DNA of 64,000 bases, from contig JAFTZY010000038.1 in NCBI GenBank assembly GCA_017460955.1, positions 59,304 through 123,303 of the forward strand, read 5' to 3'. This stretch comes from Oscillospiraceae bacterium (GTDB lineage Bacteria > Bacillota > Clostridia > Oscillospirales > Ruminococcaceae). The translations under genes and the position numbers were made by a program. This document shows positions 27,798 through 37,699 of the stretch, piece by piece (position 1 is the stretch's first letter; every line of letters begins with the position of its first letter). Below the pieces are notes generated by a model. It was not told the origin of the DNA, made no database searches, and saw nothing but the letters and a program-made list of their open reading frames with translations.

Positions 27798-28478
27798 ATG
27801 GATCTGACAGCGATCAAGGATGAGATCTGTGACGTTTGTCACAAAATGTGGCAGCTCGGCTGGGTGGCAGCCAATGACGGCAATGTGTCCGTCCGCCTTG
27901 GGGACGGGACCTTCCTGGCCACGCCCACGGGCATCAGCAAGAGCTTTATCACGCCCGAAAAGCTCGTGCGCATCAACGATAAGGGTGAGGTGCTCGAGGG
28001 GCTCGACGGCTATCGGCCGTCCTCGGAGATCAGGATGCACCTGTGCTGCTACCGGGAGCGCGAGGACGTCGGTGCGGTCGTACACGCCCATCCCCCGACG
28101 GCAACGGGCTATGCCGTGGCCAACAAGGCGCTCGACGAGTACTCGATGATCGAGTCCGTCATTGCCATCGGCTCGGTGCCGGTCACGCCCTACGGCACGC
28201 CCTCCACGGATGAGGTGCCGGAAGCGATCACGCCGTATCTTCCCGAGCATGATGTGATGCTCCTCCAGAACCACGGCGCACTGACGGTGGGCAGCGATCT
28301 TATCACCGCCTACTACCGGATGGAGACGCTTGAGCTCTTTGCCAAGATCAGCCTGACCGCGCATCTGCTCGGCGGTGCGCAGGAGATCTCCCGGGAGAAC
28401 ATCGACCGGCTGTGCAGCATGCGTGCGCAGTACAAGGTCACGGGACGGCATCCGGGGTATAAGAAATACAACCAGTGA
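27798..28478 (+). CDS. fucA: L-fuculose-1-phosphate aldolase (class II aldolase)
   Basis: The 226-residue protein is a class II (zinc) aldolase of the FucA/RhaD/AraD family. The zinc ligands are H96 and H98 (VHAHPPT) and H159 (QNHGAL), with catalytic Glu at E77 and the phosphate-binding segment NDGNVSVR/TPTGISKS. It splits L-fuculose-1-phosphate into dihydroxyacetone phosphate and lactaldehyde. It is the first gene of an operon with a sugar kinase and L-fucose isomerase, which supports fuculose over other pentulose phosphates as substrate. Confidence 0.9.
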   Translation: MDLTAIKDEICDVCHKMWQLGWVAANDGNVSVRLGDGTFLATPTGISKSFITPEKLVRINDKGEVLEGLDGYRPSSEIRMHLCCYREREDVGAVVHAHPPTATGYAVANKALDEYSMIESVIAIGSVPVTPYGTPSTDEVPEAITPYLPEHDVMLLQNHGALTVGSDLITAYYRMETLELFAKISLTAHLLGGAQEISRENIDRLCSMRAQYKVTGRHPGYKKYNQ

Positions 28479-28489
28479 CGGAGGCGGCT

Positions 28490-29965
28490 ATGAAAAAACG
28501 AGTTCTCGCCTTTGACCTGGGCGCCTCGAGCGGACGGGCCGTGCTGGCCGAATACGACGGCAGGAACGTCACGCTGCGGGAGGTCCACCGCTTCCCGAAC
28601 GAGCCCGTCTCCTGCGGGGGGCACCTGTACTGGGACGTGCTCCGGCTCTTCCATGAGATCCGCCGGGGCCTTGCCAAGGCAGCCGCTGCCGGGGGCTTCG
28701 ACAGCATCGGCATCGACACCTGGGGTGTGGATTACGGCCTGCTCGACAGGCGCGGCGACCTCCTGGGAAATCCCTTCCACTACCGGGATCCCCGCACAAA
28801 CGGCGCTGCCGGGAGAACGGCCGAACGCATCGCGCCGGACGCGCTCTATGCCCTGACCGGCAACCAGATCATGGACATCAACACCGCCTTCCAGCTCTGT
28901 GTCCAGAACGAGACCGCACCGGAGCTTCTGGAAAACGCCGGATGCTTCCTGCTCATGCCGGATCTGCTCGGGTATTTCCTGACCGGGGACATCTCGGCAG
29001 AGCCGACCATCGCCGGTACGACCCAGCTCTTTGATCCGCACACGGGCGGCTGGTCGTCCGAGGCGATCGGAGCACTCGGGCTGCCCGAGCATCTTTTCCC
29101 GCCGGTCTGCGAGACGGGCTCGGTCAAAGGGATGCTCCGGAAGGAGATCGCACAGGAGCTGGGGATCGACCCCGTACCGGTGATCGCCGTCTGCGGGCAC
29201 GATACGCAGAGTGCTGCGGCTGCCATCCCGGCAGTGGGCCGGGAGCCGTTTGCCTTCATCAGCTGCGGGACCTGGGCGCTGTTTGGCACCGAGCTCGATG
29301 CGCCGCTCATCAACGAGCACTCGGCTGCCCTGTCGGTCTCCAATGAGGTGGGCTTCGGCGGCACGGTGACCTTCCTCAAGAACATCACGGGGCTGTGGCT
29401 GCTGCAGGAGACAAGACGCACGCTCCAGCAGCAGGGCCAGCCGCTTGGTTTTGCGGAGATGGAAGCCCTTGCGGCCTCCTGTGAGGGCGGCATGCGTTTT
29501 ATCGACACGGATGCGCCCGCCTTCGGGACGCCCGGGGACATGCCCGCCCGCATCCGCAGCTGGTGCCAGGAAAGCGGCCAGCCCGCACCCGCCGATCTTG
29601 CCGACTGCCTGCGCTGCATCTACGACAGCCTTGCCTGCCGCTTTAAGGATGCCCTCTCGGAGATCGAGGCCTGCACCGGCATCCGCTACCGCAGGCTCTA
29701 CCTGCTCGGCGGCGGTGTGAAGGATGCGCTATTGTGCCAGCTCACCGCCGACATCTGCGGCATCCCCGTGCTGACCGGTCCTGCCGAGGCCACCGCCCTT
29801 GGCAATGCGGCCGTCCAGCTCATCGCACAGGGGGCATTCCCCGATCTTGCGGCAGCACGCGCTTGCATCGCAGGCTCCGTAACCGTCAAGGAATATACGC
29901 CCGATCCCAGGAATGCGTATATTTATGAAAATTACCAGACTATTTATAAGAAAGAGAGTGAATGA
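28490..29965 (+). CDS. FGGY carbohydrate kinase, probable L-fuculokinase (RhaB-like)
   Basis: The 491-residue protein belongs to the FGGY kinase family: phosphate-1 loop [10 protein letters not shown] near 6-15, [13 protein letters not shown] near 77-89, and the C-terminal [10 protein letters not shown] adenosine loop. By sequence style it is closest to rhamnulokinases, but it lies between fucA and fucI, so it most likely phosphorylates L-fuculose. RhaB-type enzymes filling this role are common in Firmicutes. ATG 28490 follows GGAGG at 28480-28484. The upstream GTG at 28475 is less likely. Rhamnulose as a second substrate is possible. Confidence 0.87.
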   Translation: MKKRVLAFDLGASSGRAVLAEYDGRNVTLREVHRFPNEPVSCGGHLYWDVLRLFHEIRRGLAKAAAAGGFDSIGIDTWGVDYGLLDRRGDLLGNPFHYRDPRTNGAAGRTAERIAPDALYALTGNQIMDINTAFQLCVQNETAPELLENAGCFLLMPDLLGYFLTGDISAEPTIAGTTQLFDPHTGGWSSEAIGALGLPEHLFPPVCETGSVKGMLRKEIAQELGIDPVPVIAVCGHDTQSAAAAIPAVGREPFAFISCGTWALFGTELDAPLINEHSAALSVSNEVGFGGTVTFLKNITGLWLLQETRRTLQQQGQPLGFAEMEALAASCEGGMRFIDTDAPAFGTPGDMPARIRSWCQESGQPAPADLADCLRCIYDSLACRFKDALSEIEACTGIRYRRLYLLGGGVKDALLCQLTADICGIPVLTGPAEATALGNAAVQLIAQGAFPDLAAARACIAGSVTVKEYTPDPRNAYIYENYQTIYKKESE

Positions 29966-29967
29966 CT

Positions 29968-31734
29968 ATGTATCCCAGAATCGGAATCCGTCCCATCATC
30001 GACGGCAGACAGCTCGGCATCCGTGAGAGCCTCGAGGAGCAGACCATGGATATGGCAAAGACTGCCAAGGCCCTGCTCGAATCGGAGCTTCGCTATCCGG
30101 ACGGCACGCCCGTGGAGTGCGTGATCGCCCCGTCCACCATCGGCGGCGGTGCGGAGGCATACCAGTGCGAGGAGTACTTCTCCACGCAGAATGTCTGCGC
30201 GACCCTGTCCGTGACGCCCTGCTGGTGCTACGGCAGTGAGACGATGGACCTCAATCCCCTGACCATCAAGGCCGTATGGGGCTTCAACGGCACGGAGCGT
30301 CCGGGTGCGGTGTACCTCGCAGCCGCCATGGCAGCGCACACCCAGAGAGGTCTGCCCGCCTTTGCCATCTACGGGCGGGATGTGCAGGAGAAGGATGACA
30401 CCACTGTACCGGACGATGTACGCGAGAAGCTTTTGCGCTTTGGCAGATGCGCCATTGCAGCGGGCGTGATGCGCAACAAGGCGTATGTCAACATCGGCGG
30501 TGTGGCCATGGGCATCGGCGGTTCGTACTGCAACAGCGATTTCTTCCAGAAGTACCTGGGGATCCGCGCAGAATGGGTGGATATGACCGAGGTCCTGCGC
30601 CGGATCAACCTCGAGATCTACGATCATGACGAATTTGAGAAGGCCTACAAGTGGACGATGGACAACTGCCCCCTGGGCTTTGACTGCAACGAGAAGCCCC
30701 TGACGCCGGAGCACACGGAGGAGAACTGGGAATTCGTGGTCAAGATGACGCTCGTCATCCGGGATATCATGCTCGGCAACGAGACGCTTGCCGGCATGAA
30801 CTGGCTCGAGGAGAGCCGGGGCCGCAACGCCATCCTCGGCGGCTTCCAGGGCCAGCGCCAGTGGACGGACTGGCTCCCGAACGGCGACTTCTCCGAGGCC
30901 ATCCTCAATTCCACCTTCGACTGGAACGGCAAGAAGCAGCCCACGCTGCTGGCCACCGAGAACGACGGTCTCAACGGCGTTTCCATGCTCTTCGGGCATC
31001 TTCTGACGAACCGCGCCTCCCTCTTTGCGGATGTGCGCACCTACTGGAGCCCGGAGGCTGTGGAGCGTGTGACCGGCATTAAGCCCGAGGGGCTGGCTGC
31101 CGGCGGCTTCATCCATCTCATCAACTCCGGCTCAGCAGCGCTCGATGCCACCGGTCTTGCCAAGGACGAGAATGGCGAGCGCCTGATGAAGCAGTGGTGG
31201 GATATGACACAGGAGGACATCGATGCCATCACCGATGCGGTGGACTGGTGCCCGGCCAACCTCGGCTACTTCCGCGGCGGCGGCTTCTCCTCTCATTTCC
31301 GCACGCAGGCCCAGATGCCCATGACGATGATGCGCGTGAACATCGTAAACGGCACACAGCCCGTGCTCCAGATCGCAGAGGGCTGGACGGTCGTTCTGCC
31401 CGATGAGATCCACAAGAAGCTTGACGAGCGCACCGACCCGACCTGGCCGACCACCTGGTTCGTGCCGAGAACGGGCGGGGCCGGCGGCACGGCCTTCCAG
31501 GATGTCTACAGCGTCATGGCCAACTGGGGCGCCAACCACGGCTCGATCACCTACGGCCACATCGGCAAGGACCTCATCACGCTTGCCGCCATGCTGCGCA
31601 TCCCGGTCTCCATGCACAATGTTCCGGATGAGGACATCTATCGTCCGCACGCCTGGTCCGCCTTCGGCACGAAGGACCTCGAGGGTGCCGACTTCAGAGC
31701 CTGCGCAGCCTACGGCCCGCTCTACAAGGGATAA
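29968..31734 (+). CDS. fucI: L-fucose isomerase
   Basis: The 588-residue protein matches L-fucose isomerase in length and motifs. The metal ligands are E331 (ATENDGLNG) and D355 (FADVRTYW), spaced 24 residues as in the E. coli enzyme, with a His near 524 (NHGSITYGH) as the probable third ligand. It converts L-fucose to L-fuculose in the cytoplasm using a divalent metal. It begins 2 bases after the kinase stop. ATG 29962 is a possible alternative start, while the [10 protein letters not shown]-terminus favours 29968. A terminator follows. Confidence 0.94.
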   Translation: MYPRIGIRPIIDGRQLGIRESLEEQTMDMAKTAKALLESELRYPDGTPVECVIAPSTIGGGAEAYQCEEYFSTQNVCATLSVTPCWCYGSETMDLNPLTIKAVWGFNGTERPGAVYLAAAMAAHTQRGLPAFAIYGRDVQEKDDTTVPDDVREKLLRFGRCAIAAGVMRNKAYVNIGGVAMGIGGSYCNSDFFQKYLGIRAEWVDMTEVLRRINLEIYDHDEFEKAYKWTMDNCPLGFDCNEKPLTPEHTEENWEFVVKMTLVIRDIMLGNETLAGMNWLEESRGRNAILGGFQGQRQWTDWLPNGDFSEAILNSTFDWNGKKQPTLLATENDGLNGVSMLFGHLLTNRASLFADVRTYWSPEAVERVTGIKPEGLAAGGFIHLINSGSAALDATGLAKDENGERLMKQWWDMTQEDIDAITDAVDWCPANLGYFRGGGFSSHFRTQAQMPMTMMRVNIVNGTQPVLQIAEGWTVVLPDEIHKKLDERTDPTWPTTWFVPRTGGAGGTAFQDVYSVMANWGANHGSITYGHIGKDLITLAAMLRIPVSMHNVPDEDIYRPHAWSAFGTKDLEGADFRACAAYGPLYKG

Positions 31735-31763
31735 GTTTCATATTTCAGCCCACAGAAGCATAC

Positions 31764-31791
31764 AATGCCAGTACAGCGATGTACTGGCATT
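31764..31791. terminator. Inverted repeat ending the fucose operon
   Basis: A perfect 11-bp inverted repeat (AATGCCAGTAC and complement) with a 6-base loop. The tail TCTGCTTT is only partly T-rich, so termination is probable but leaky into the flippase gene. Confidence 0.68.
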
Positions 31792-31813
31792 CTGCTTTGG
31801 AAGGGGTCGTGCT

Positions 31814-33355
31814 ATGAAACGCAACATTCTCAAGGATACCCTCCTGCTCACGGTCATTCAGATGGGACTTGACGGGCTGGCACTTTTGCTCAACGTCTTT
31901 GTGACCAGACAGCTTGGCACGGAATCCGTCGGCATCCTGACACTCACGGCCTCCTTCTTCCGGCTTATGTGCATCACCGCAAGCGGCAACGCCTTCCTGT
32001 GCGTGAGCCGCTTTGTCTCCGAGGAGCTCGGCAAGCCCCTGCGTGACCCGGAGCGCGTGCTGCTCCACTGCATCAGCGTGAGCATGGTGCTCAGTCTCCT
32101 GGTCGGGGGCGCGATCGTGCTGTGTGCGCCCTGGTGCAGCCGGGAATTCCTCCACACCCCGTCACTTGCAGCCCCCATCCGTTTCATGGCCTGCACCCTG
32201 CCCCTCCTGAGTCTGACCGCGTGCATGCGCGGCTACTACAATGCACTCGGGCGCGTGGGGCTGTGCGCGGCATCGGATGTGCTGGATTTTCTCGTGCATG
32301 CGGGACTGACCGTTCTGATCGTCCTCCTGCACGGGCCTGCCGGGAGCGCGGCACTGTGCCGCATGACGGCCGTCTGCACGGTCTGCGGCAGTGCGGCGGC
32401 CCTCGTGCTGCTGCTTTTGTGCTTTCCGAAATGCCGTGCCGGGCGCACGGGCAGCGTCTCGCTCTCCCTCGGGCGGTACATCGCCCTTGCCGTGCCCGTC
32501 ATGGCGGGCAGCGCCCTGCAAAGTGCGCTGAGCAGCATCAATGACGCGCTCGTTCCCGTGACCCTGCAGCAGTCGGGGGATTCTGCCTCGGCGGCGCTGA
32601 GTGAATTCGGCATCTTTGAGGCCATTGTCATCCCCACCCTCTTCTTCCCCTCCACCGTCCTGTGCTCACTCTCGAGCATCCTTGTGACCGAGACTGCCCG
32701 GGAGCAGGCAGCCGGCGGCAGTGTGCGCATCACGCACATGGCACAGGAGGCCGTGCGCAAAACGCTCCTCTTTGCGGTGTTCGTCACGGCGGTGCTCCTG
32801 CGCTTCGGAGGGACGATCGGCGTGCTCCTGGGCGGCAGCGATACGGCCGGACGGATGATCGTCCTGCTTGCGCCCGTGGTACCGTTCATTTACCTGGAGA
32901 TCGTGCTCGAGAGTCTCATCAAGGGGCTCGGTGCGCAGGGCTTCTCCTCGGTCAATTATCTGTGCGAATACATCATTCGCATCTCCTGCGTGCTCGTCCT
33001 GATCCCGGTGATGGGCTTCCGCGGGGTGGTCCTCTCGTACTATGCCAGCAATGTCTGCGGCAATGTGAGCCGCCTGCTGCTCATCCTGAAACGGACCCGG
33101 ATGCGCCCGGCGCTCCCTGTGACGGTCGGCATCCCCGTGCTTGCGGCCTTCCTCTCGTGTGAGGCGTCTGCGCTCCTCTTCCGGGTGCTGCGCACGGATC
33201 CTGCCACGGATCCCGTGACCATGGGGATCTTCACCTGTGCGGCCTGTCCGCTCTATCTGTGGATCTGCCGGACGCTCACGCGACGGGCACACGGACGCAG
33301 GGCCGTGCCGGAAAATTTCCGGGGATTCCGGCTTGACATTTCCTCTAGGCTGTAG
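31814..33355 (+). CDS. Polysaccharide/lipid flippase (MOP superfamily, SpoVB-like)
   Basis: The 513-residue protein has about fourteen hydrophobic helices, with the N-terminus LLTVIQMGLDGLALLLNVFVTRQLG typical of PST/SpoVB/MurJ-type flippases. ATG 31814 follows AAGGGG. In-frame codons upstream lack coding character. SpoVB relatives move lipid-linked precursors across the membrane. Whether this one serves sporulation, wall or exopolysaccharide cannot be told. It is placed after the fucose operon terminator and may be reached by readthrough. Confidence 0.85.
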   Translation: MKRNILKDTLLLTVIQMGLDGLALLLNVFVTRQLGTESVGILTLTASFFRLMCITASGNAFLCVSRFVSEELGKPLRDPERVLLHCISVSMVLSLLVGGAIVLCAPWCSREFLHTPSLAAPIRFMACTLPLLSLTACMRGYYNALGRVGLCAASDVLDFLVHAGLTVLIVLLHGPAGSAALCRMTAVCTVCGSAAALVLLLLCFPKCRAGRTGSVSLSLGRYIALAVPVMAGSALQSALSSINDALVPVTLQQSGDSASAALSEFGIFEAIVIPTLFFPSTVLCSLSSILVTETAREQAAGGSVRITHMAQEAVRKTLLFAVFVTAVLLRFGGTIGVLLGGSDTAGRMIVLLAPVVPFIYLEIVLESLIKGLGAQGFSSVNYLCEYIIRISCVLVLIPVMGFRGVVLSYYASNVCGNVSRLLLILKRTRMRPALPVTVGIPVLAAFLSCEASALLFRVLRTDPATDPVTMGIFTCAACPLYLWICRTLTRRAHGRRAVPENFRGFRLDISSRL

Positions 33356-33361
33356 TAAAAT
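33333..33361 (+). promoter_or_regulatory. Promoter inside the end of the flippase gene
   Basis: TTGACA (33333-33338), 17 bases, TAAAAT (33356-33361). It overlaps the last codons of the flippase gene and would drive the membrane protein gene at 33396. Confidence 0.68.
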
Positions 33362-33395
33362 AAAAGAAGTATCAAGCAAACAAGGAGTGACAAAC

Positions 33396-33974
33396 ATGAC
33401 GGATCGGCCCAAACGCCTTGGCACACCGGCACAGCGCAACATCAGCTACCGTGTCGCGCTCGGCGGCATCGTTTCGGCGTTCAGCCTGATGTGCATGTTC
33501 CTCACGGGGGTCTTTCCGCTGCTGTATCTGGTGCTTGCGATGCTCTCCGGGGAGCTTTTGCTGATCGTGGTCATGGAGGTGAGCACGCAGTGGGGCTGGC
33601 TGACCTATCTTGCCGTCAGTCTCCTGTCGGTGTTCGTGACCTTTGACAAGGAGGCAGCGCTCATCTTCATCCTGTTCTTCGGAAGCTATCCCCTCCTGCA
33701 TCGGCTGCTTGCCCGGATCCGCTTACGCATCGTGCGCATCCCGGTCAAGCTTGCCATCTTCAATGTCTGTATGCTGCTGTACTACTACATCACCGTCTAT
33801 GTCCTCGGACTTGCCGAGCTCATGGAATCCCTCCGGGAATACGGGCGCTATGCCGGGACCGTCATCCTCCTGGCACTCAACCCCTTCTTTCTGATGTATG
33901 ACCACACGCTCGACGGACTGTGCGATGTGTACCGCCGGCAGCTCAAGCCGCGGATCACCGGCCGGCATCCGTAA
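33396..33974 (+). CDS. Unknown integral membrane protein
   Basis: The 192-residue protein has five or six membrane helices (about 20-40, 41-62, 66-88, 92-110, 115-140, 150-172). The pattern LMCMFLTGVFPLLYLVLAMLSG is reminiscent of ECF-transporter S components or DUF2232-like proteins, but I cannot assign it. It starts at ATG 33396 after CAAGGAGTGA and has its own promoter. A DMT transporter gene follows after 56 bases. Confidence 0.7.
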   Translation: MTDRPKRLGTPAQRNISYRVALGGIVSAFSLMCMFLTGVFPLLYLVLAMLSGELLLIVVMEVSTQWGWLTYLAVSLLSVFVTFDKEAALIFILFFGSYPLLHRLLARIRLRIVRIPVKLAIFNVCMLLYYYITVYVLGLAELMESLREYGRYAGTVILLALNPFFLMYDHTLDGLCDVYRRQLKPRITGRHP

Positions 33975-34030
33975 CCACCAAGGGGAGCCAAGCGCTCCCT
34001 CTTATCATTTGTACAACAGAGGTTTTTCAC

Positions 34031-34912
34031 ATGGGACAAAAATACAAGGGGATCCTCCTCATCATCGCCTCGGCCTTCTGCTTTGCGTTCATGAACGCCT
34101 TCGTCCGGCTGGCCGGGGACCTGCCCTCGGTGCAAAAGAGCTTCTTCCGCAATTTCGTGGCGCTGCTCATCGCATGCGTCATTTTCTTCCGGAAGCACGG
34201 GACGCTCACGCTCAGACGCGGCAGCCTGCTCTTTCTCTTCCTGCGTGCGGGGTTCGGCACGATCGGGATCCTGTGCAATTACTATGCCATCGACCATCTT
34301 GTGCTCTCGGATGCCTCGATGCTCAACAAAATGTCGCCGTTCTTCACGATCCTCTTCTCGTGGATCCTGCTGCATGAGCGGCTGCGGCCCGTGCAGGGAC
34401 TTGCGGTGCTCACGGCCTTTGCGGGGAGCCTGCTCATTATCAAGCCCTCGCTCGACTTTGCGGATTTCCACGCCTCGCTCCTCGGCCTGACGGGCGGCAT
34501 CTGTGCGGGCGCTGCGTATGCCATGGTGCGCGTGCTCGGACAGAAAGGGGTGGACAAGACCTTCATCGTGCTCTTCTTCTCGGGCTTTTCGTGCCTGGTG
34601 ACACTGCCGTACCTGATCTTCGACTTTCACCCGATGACGCTCCTGCAATTTCTCATCCTCATCGGGGCCGGTGCGGCCGCTGCCGGAGGGCAGTTCACGA
34701 TCACAGCGGCCTACTGCTATGCGCCCGCCAAGGAGATCTCGGTCTACGACTATTCGCAGATCATCTTCGCTACGGCACTGGGGTTTCTCTTCTTCCGGGA
34801 GGTGCCGGATGTGTGGAGCTTTGTCGGCTATGGCATCATCATCGCCGCTGCTGTGGGGATGTTCTGGTACAACAACTACTATCTGCCGGCAAGGGAAAGC
34901 CGGACATCATAA
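34031..34912 (+). CDS. EamA/DMT family transporter
   Basis: The 293-residue protein has ten predicted helices in two EamA repeats, starting KGILLIIASAFCFAFMNAFVRLAGD, with the second repeat near residue 155 (LLGLTGGICAGAAYAMVRVLG). DMT transporters move small metabolites. The substrate is not evident. ATG 34031 is used because AGAGG lies upstream and the first helix starts at residue 7. Upstream in-frame codons do not look coding. A perfect terminator palindrome follows. Confidence 0.9.
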   Translation: MGQKYKGILLIIASAFCFAFMNAFVRLAGDLPSVQKSFFRNFVALLIACVIFFRKHGTLTLRRGSLLFLFLRAGFGTIGILCNYYAIDHLVLSDASMLNKMSPFFTILFSWILLHERLRPVQGLAVLTAFAGSLLIIKPSLDFADFHASLLGLTGGICAGAAYAMVRVLGQKGVDKTFIVLFFSGFSCLVTLPYLIFDFHPMTLLQFLILIGAGAAAAGGQFTITAAYCYAPAKEISVYDYSQIIFATALGFLFFREVPDVWSFVGYGIIIAAAVGMFWYNNYYLPARESRTS

Positions 34913-34916
34913 ATCT

Positions 34917-34946
34917 CGCCCCTCAGCTTCCGGAAGCTGAGGGGCG
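34917..34946. terminator. Bidirectional terminator palindrome
   Basis: CGCCCCTCAGCTTCC and its exact complement abut, forming a GC-rich hairpin between two convergent genes. The plus-strand tail is GTTTC, the minus-strand tail AGATTTA. Confidence 0.78.
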
Positions 34947-34952
34947 GTTTCA

Positions 34953-36590
34953 TCATGCGGGGGGCAGGATCTCCAATCTGCAAGAGAAGGTGCAGCGCTC
35001 CCCCATATGGGAGGCGATGTACAGAGCGGCGGGAACGGGGCAGTCCTTCCGGAACATAGGGGTACACTCGTGCGTGATCGTCCTGCCGGCCCGGCGAAGC
35101 GCGGACAGGAAGGCATCGCTCTGCCGCTTGTAGAAAAGTGCCTGCGGCGGCAGGAGCACGCTTCTGCCGTCCGGGAGCGTTTCCCGGACAAGGCGGCCCT
35201 GTGATACGAGCGTCAGTGCCTCCTGCTCCCCGATGCGGGGGACATCGGCAAGTGCGGAAAAGACCGCATAGCGCCGCCGGTTCTCCGGTGCCCAGGGAGA
35301 GGCAGTATCCATGTACTGCGCCGTTTCGAGCAGGAGCTCCCCGCGCAGGGTACAGGAGAAGCCGTGCTCCTCGTCAAGGTCCGTCTCCCCCAGGATCCGG
35401 TAGGCAGGCTCCTCCCCGCGCGGCAGATCGATCTCCACGCGGCACGGCACGAAGCAGTCAAGGAGCATCTGCTTTCCCTCCGGCAGTACATATTCCCAGT
35501 CCGCATACTGCGCGGCCATTTGCTCCATGCGCTCCCGCGGGAACCGGAGGAGGTGGTCCTTGCAGCGCTCAATGTAGTCCTCGGGTACGCCGGGGGCGGC
35601 ATGGAGCTCCACCCGTGTCCCGAACAGCGCCCAGAACACCTCCTCCACATAGACGGGATCCTCCGCCAGAAAGACATCACGCCAGTCGGCAAGGCGTGCA
35701 TCGAGCTGTTCCTCGAGCGCCCGGCAGTGCGCTACATCAAACTCCGTACATAGGGGCAGCCTTCCCTCCTCCAGTACAATGCGGTCATGATCCGCAAGGA
35801 ACGCGCCCGTATCCAGATCGTACAGGCGGGGCTGTCCCCAGCCGTCCGCGCCGAAATACCGGTCCAGGAAGGGATGCAGCTCCGGGGTGATGTCCCCGCA
35901 GCGCAGCACACCGTCCATCTCCTCTGCAAGGTAACCTGCCGGATCCCTCTCGATCAGCTGCACGGGATCTTTGTGCGCATCCCGGAAGCGCTCACTCATA
36001 AACCCTCTGTGTACCAGCCATAGGAGCAGGTACGCTGCCGGCATGGCCGCATACCGGTTCACCGCTGCCTCATCCTCCTGTGTCAGGGATTCCGGCAGAC
36101 GCCGGTGCAGCTCCAGATAGGTACGGCGCACACCACTGCGGGCATTGGCAGTATTATATTCTGTAAATTTCGGAAATGCAGCATGTGCTGCTATCTCCTG
36201 CACCGGGGCATTGCTGCGAAGCCCGATGTAGGCCGTCGCCGCCCCCGTCAGGAGCGTCATGAGCGCGAAGGTGATGCTTGCCCCCAGAACGAGGGGCGGC
36301 TCGACCGTGATGAGCACGGTCAGGAACAGGCAGAACACCGTGAGCTTCATCATCGCGCCGGTCCGCAGCACCATCCGTTTGCCGGCTTTCTGCCGCACCA
36401 TGCCGCCGACGGAAACGGCGCCCAGCATCATACTAAACAGCAGGACCGTCAGCGTGATCCGGCGGTCGTCGCCGGCGTCGATGTCATAGGACGGCAGGAG
36501 GAGCCCCCCTGCACAGAGCAGCGCCAGCAGTGCCTCGGCTGCAAGGCATATGCTGAGCAGAATGTACCGCAGCACCCGTCCGATCCGCAT
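34953..36590 (-). CDS. Unknown membrane protein
   Basis: The 545-residue protein has four N-terminal membrane helices (about 8-30, 45-65, 80-100, 103-125) followed by a roughly 400-residue soluble region with many acidic and aromatic residues and no motif I recognise. The start ATG 36590 lies 12 bases after the stop of the phosphoesterase gene, behind GAGGGAACACG, so the two form an operon. The role is unknown. Confidence 0.72.
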   Translation of the reverse strand: MRIGRVLRYILLSICLAAEALLALLCAGGLLLPSYDIDAGDDRRITLTVLLFSMMLGAVSVGGMVRQKAGKRMVLRTGAMMKLTVFCLFLTVLITVEPPLVLGASITFALMTLLTGAATAYIGLRSNAPVQEIAAHAAFPKFTEYNTANARSGVRRTYLELHRRLPESLTQEDEAAVNRYAAMPAAYLLLWLVHRGFMSERFRDAHKDPVQLIERDPAGYLAEEMDGVLRCGDITPELHPFLDRYFGADGWGQPRLYDLDTGAFLADHDRIVLEEGRLPLCTEFDVAHCRALEEQLDARLADWRDVFLAEDPVYVEEVFWALFGTRVELHAAPGVPEDYIERCKDHLLRFPRERMEQMAAQYADWEYVLPEGKQMLLDCFVPCRVEIDLPRGEEPAYRILGETDLDEEHGFSCTLRGELLLETAQYMDTASPWAPENRRRYAVFSALADVPRIGEQEALTLVSQGRLVRETLPDGRSVLLPPQALFYKRQSDAFLSALRRAGRTITHECTPMFRKDCPVPAALYIASHMGERCTFSCRLEILPPA

Positions 36591-36602
36591 CGTGTTCCCT
36601 CC

Positions 36603-37442
36603 TCATGTCAGTGTGACGATCACCAGCTCCGGCGGATCGTAGAGCCGCGGGATCCGTGTGGATTCCCGGGCCAGTCCCCGGCTGACGATCATGGTGGTGT
36701 CCCCCTGTGTGTAGACGCCGCCGGCAAGCTTCGGGAAAAATCCCTGGTCCGGGGCCCACAGGCCGTTGAGGAGCCCCGGGATGCGCCACTGCCCGCCGTG
36801 GGCATGGCCGCACAGCACCAGATCAAAGCCGGCATCCGTGTAGTCCGCAAAGCGCTCCGGCCGGTGGGACAGCAGTACGGTATACCCCTCCCCCTGCGGC
36901 GTCACAGCGGCAAGCTGCTCCTCAAAGCCGTCTCGCTGCCCCGTGGTGTAGCACTCCGGATCGTCCACGCCGCACACGGTCAGCTCCCCGCCGGGAAGGG
37001 ACAGCACCTCACGGCTGCCCGCAAGCCGCGTGATCTCGTACCTTGAGAGACATTCCATCTTCTGCGGATACACGCCGTTCCAGTACTCGTGATTCCCCGT
37101 GACATAGTACACCGGGTACCGTCCGGAAATGCCGGCAAGAAAGGCCTCGGTGTTGTCATCATCCAGGACATCGTCGAAGATGTCCCCGCCGAGCAGCACG
37201 GCATCCGGCGCCTGTGCATCGAGCGCATCGAGGAGCGTTTTCTCCCCCTCCCCGTACCGGCACGAATGCAGATCCGTCACCAGCGCCAGGCGCACGGGCT
37301 GTGTCAGCACGCCCGTTTCCACGGTGTACTCCCGGACGCGCAGACGTGCGTCAAGTCCCGGCACGATGAGCAGCGCCAGCACCGCCGGCAGGATCCGGCG
37401 CCACCGGCGTTTTTTTCCGGCCTCCTGTCCCCGCTTTTCCAT
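36603..37442 (-). CDS. Membrane-anchored metallophosphoesterase
   Basis: The 279-residue protein has a basic N-terminus and one signal-anchor helix (about 15-30), then a calcineurin-like phosphoesterase domain. All metal-binding motifs are present: TDLHS, GGDIFDD, GNHEYW, LSHRPE and CGHAHGG. It resembles the YaeI/YkuE group, which includes enzymes that hydrolyse lipid-linked phosphates such as UDP-diacylglucosamine. The substrate here is an inference. It is the first gene of a two-gene minus-strand operon. Confidence 0.88.
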   Translation of the reverse strand: MEKRGQEAGKKRRWRRILPAVLALLIVPGLDARLRVREYTVETGVLTQPVRLALVTDLHSCRYGEGEKTLLDALDAQAPDAVLLGGDIFDDVLDDDNTEAFLAGISGRYPVYYVTGNHEYWNGVYPQKMECLSRYEITRLAGSREVLSLPGGELTVCGVDDPECYTTGQRDGFEEQLAAVTPQGEGYTVLLSHRPERFADYTDAGFDLVLCGHAHGGQWRIPGLLNGLWAPDQGFFPKLAGGVYTQGDTTMIVSRGLARESTRIPRLYDPPELVIVTLT

Positions 37443-37467
37443 CGGGATCCCCCCTTCCTGTCATTTC

Positions 37468-37496
37468 ATTATAACATAGTATTCTGAAGAATGCAA
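37468..37496 (-). promoter_or_regulatory. Promoter of the phosphoesterase operon
   Basis: On the minus strand TTGCAT (37491-37496), 17 bases, TATAAT (37468-37473). Confidence 0.72.
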
Positions 37497-37590
37497 GCCT
37501 TCCCTTCCGGCATTATCTCCAAAACCGCCTCCCAAGTATGCAGGGGCTCTGCACATTTCTACAAAATTCACGCGAAATGCGGTGCAGGGC

Positions 37591-37619
37591 TTGCATTTGC
37601 AGGCAGCATGTGCTACAAT
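37591..37619 (+). promoter_or_regulatory. Promoter of the MacB-type ABC exporter operon
   Basis: TTGCAT (37591-37596), 17 bases, TACAAT (37614-37619), TGC extended -10. An operator-like inverted repeat begins 2 bases after the -10. Confidence 0.78.
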
Positions 37620-37620
37620 A

Positions 37621-37642
37621 TAGTTAGCGGTAACTAACCGCT
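37621..37642. promoter_or_regulatory. Candidate repressor operator (overlapping inverted repeats)
   Basis: TAGTTA-GCGG-TAACTA (37621-37636) is a perfect 6-bp inverted repeat of the MarR-operator style. A second repeat, AGCGGT/ACCGCT (37626-37642), overlaps it. Position at the transcript start suggests repression of the ABC exporter. No MarR gene is adjacent, so the regulator is elsewhere. Confidence 0.6.
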
Positions 37643-37699
37643 TTTCAGACATAAAACATTTGAATACATGAGCAAATGTCGAATAATAAGGAGGATACT

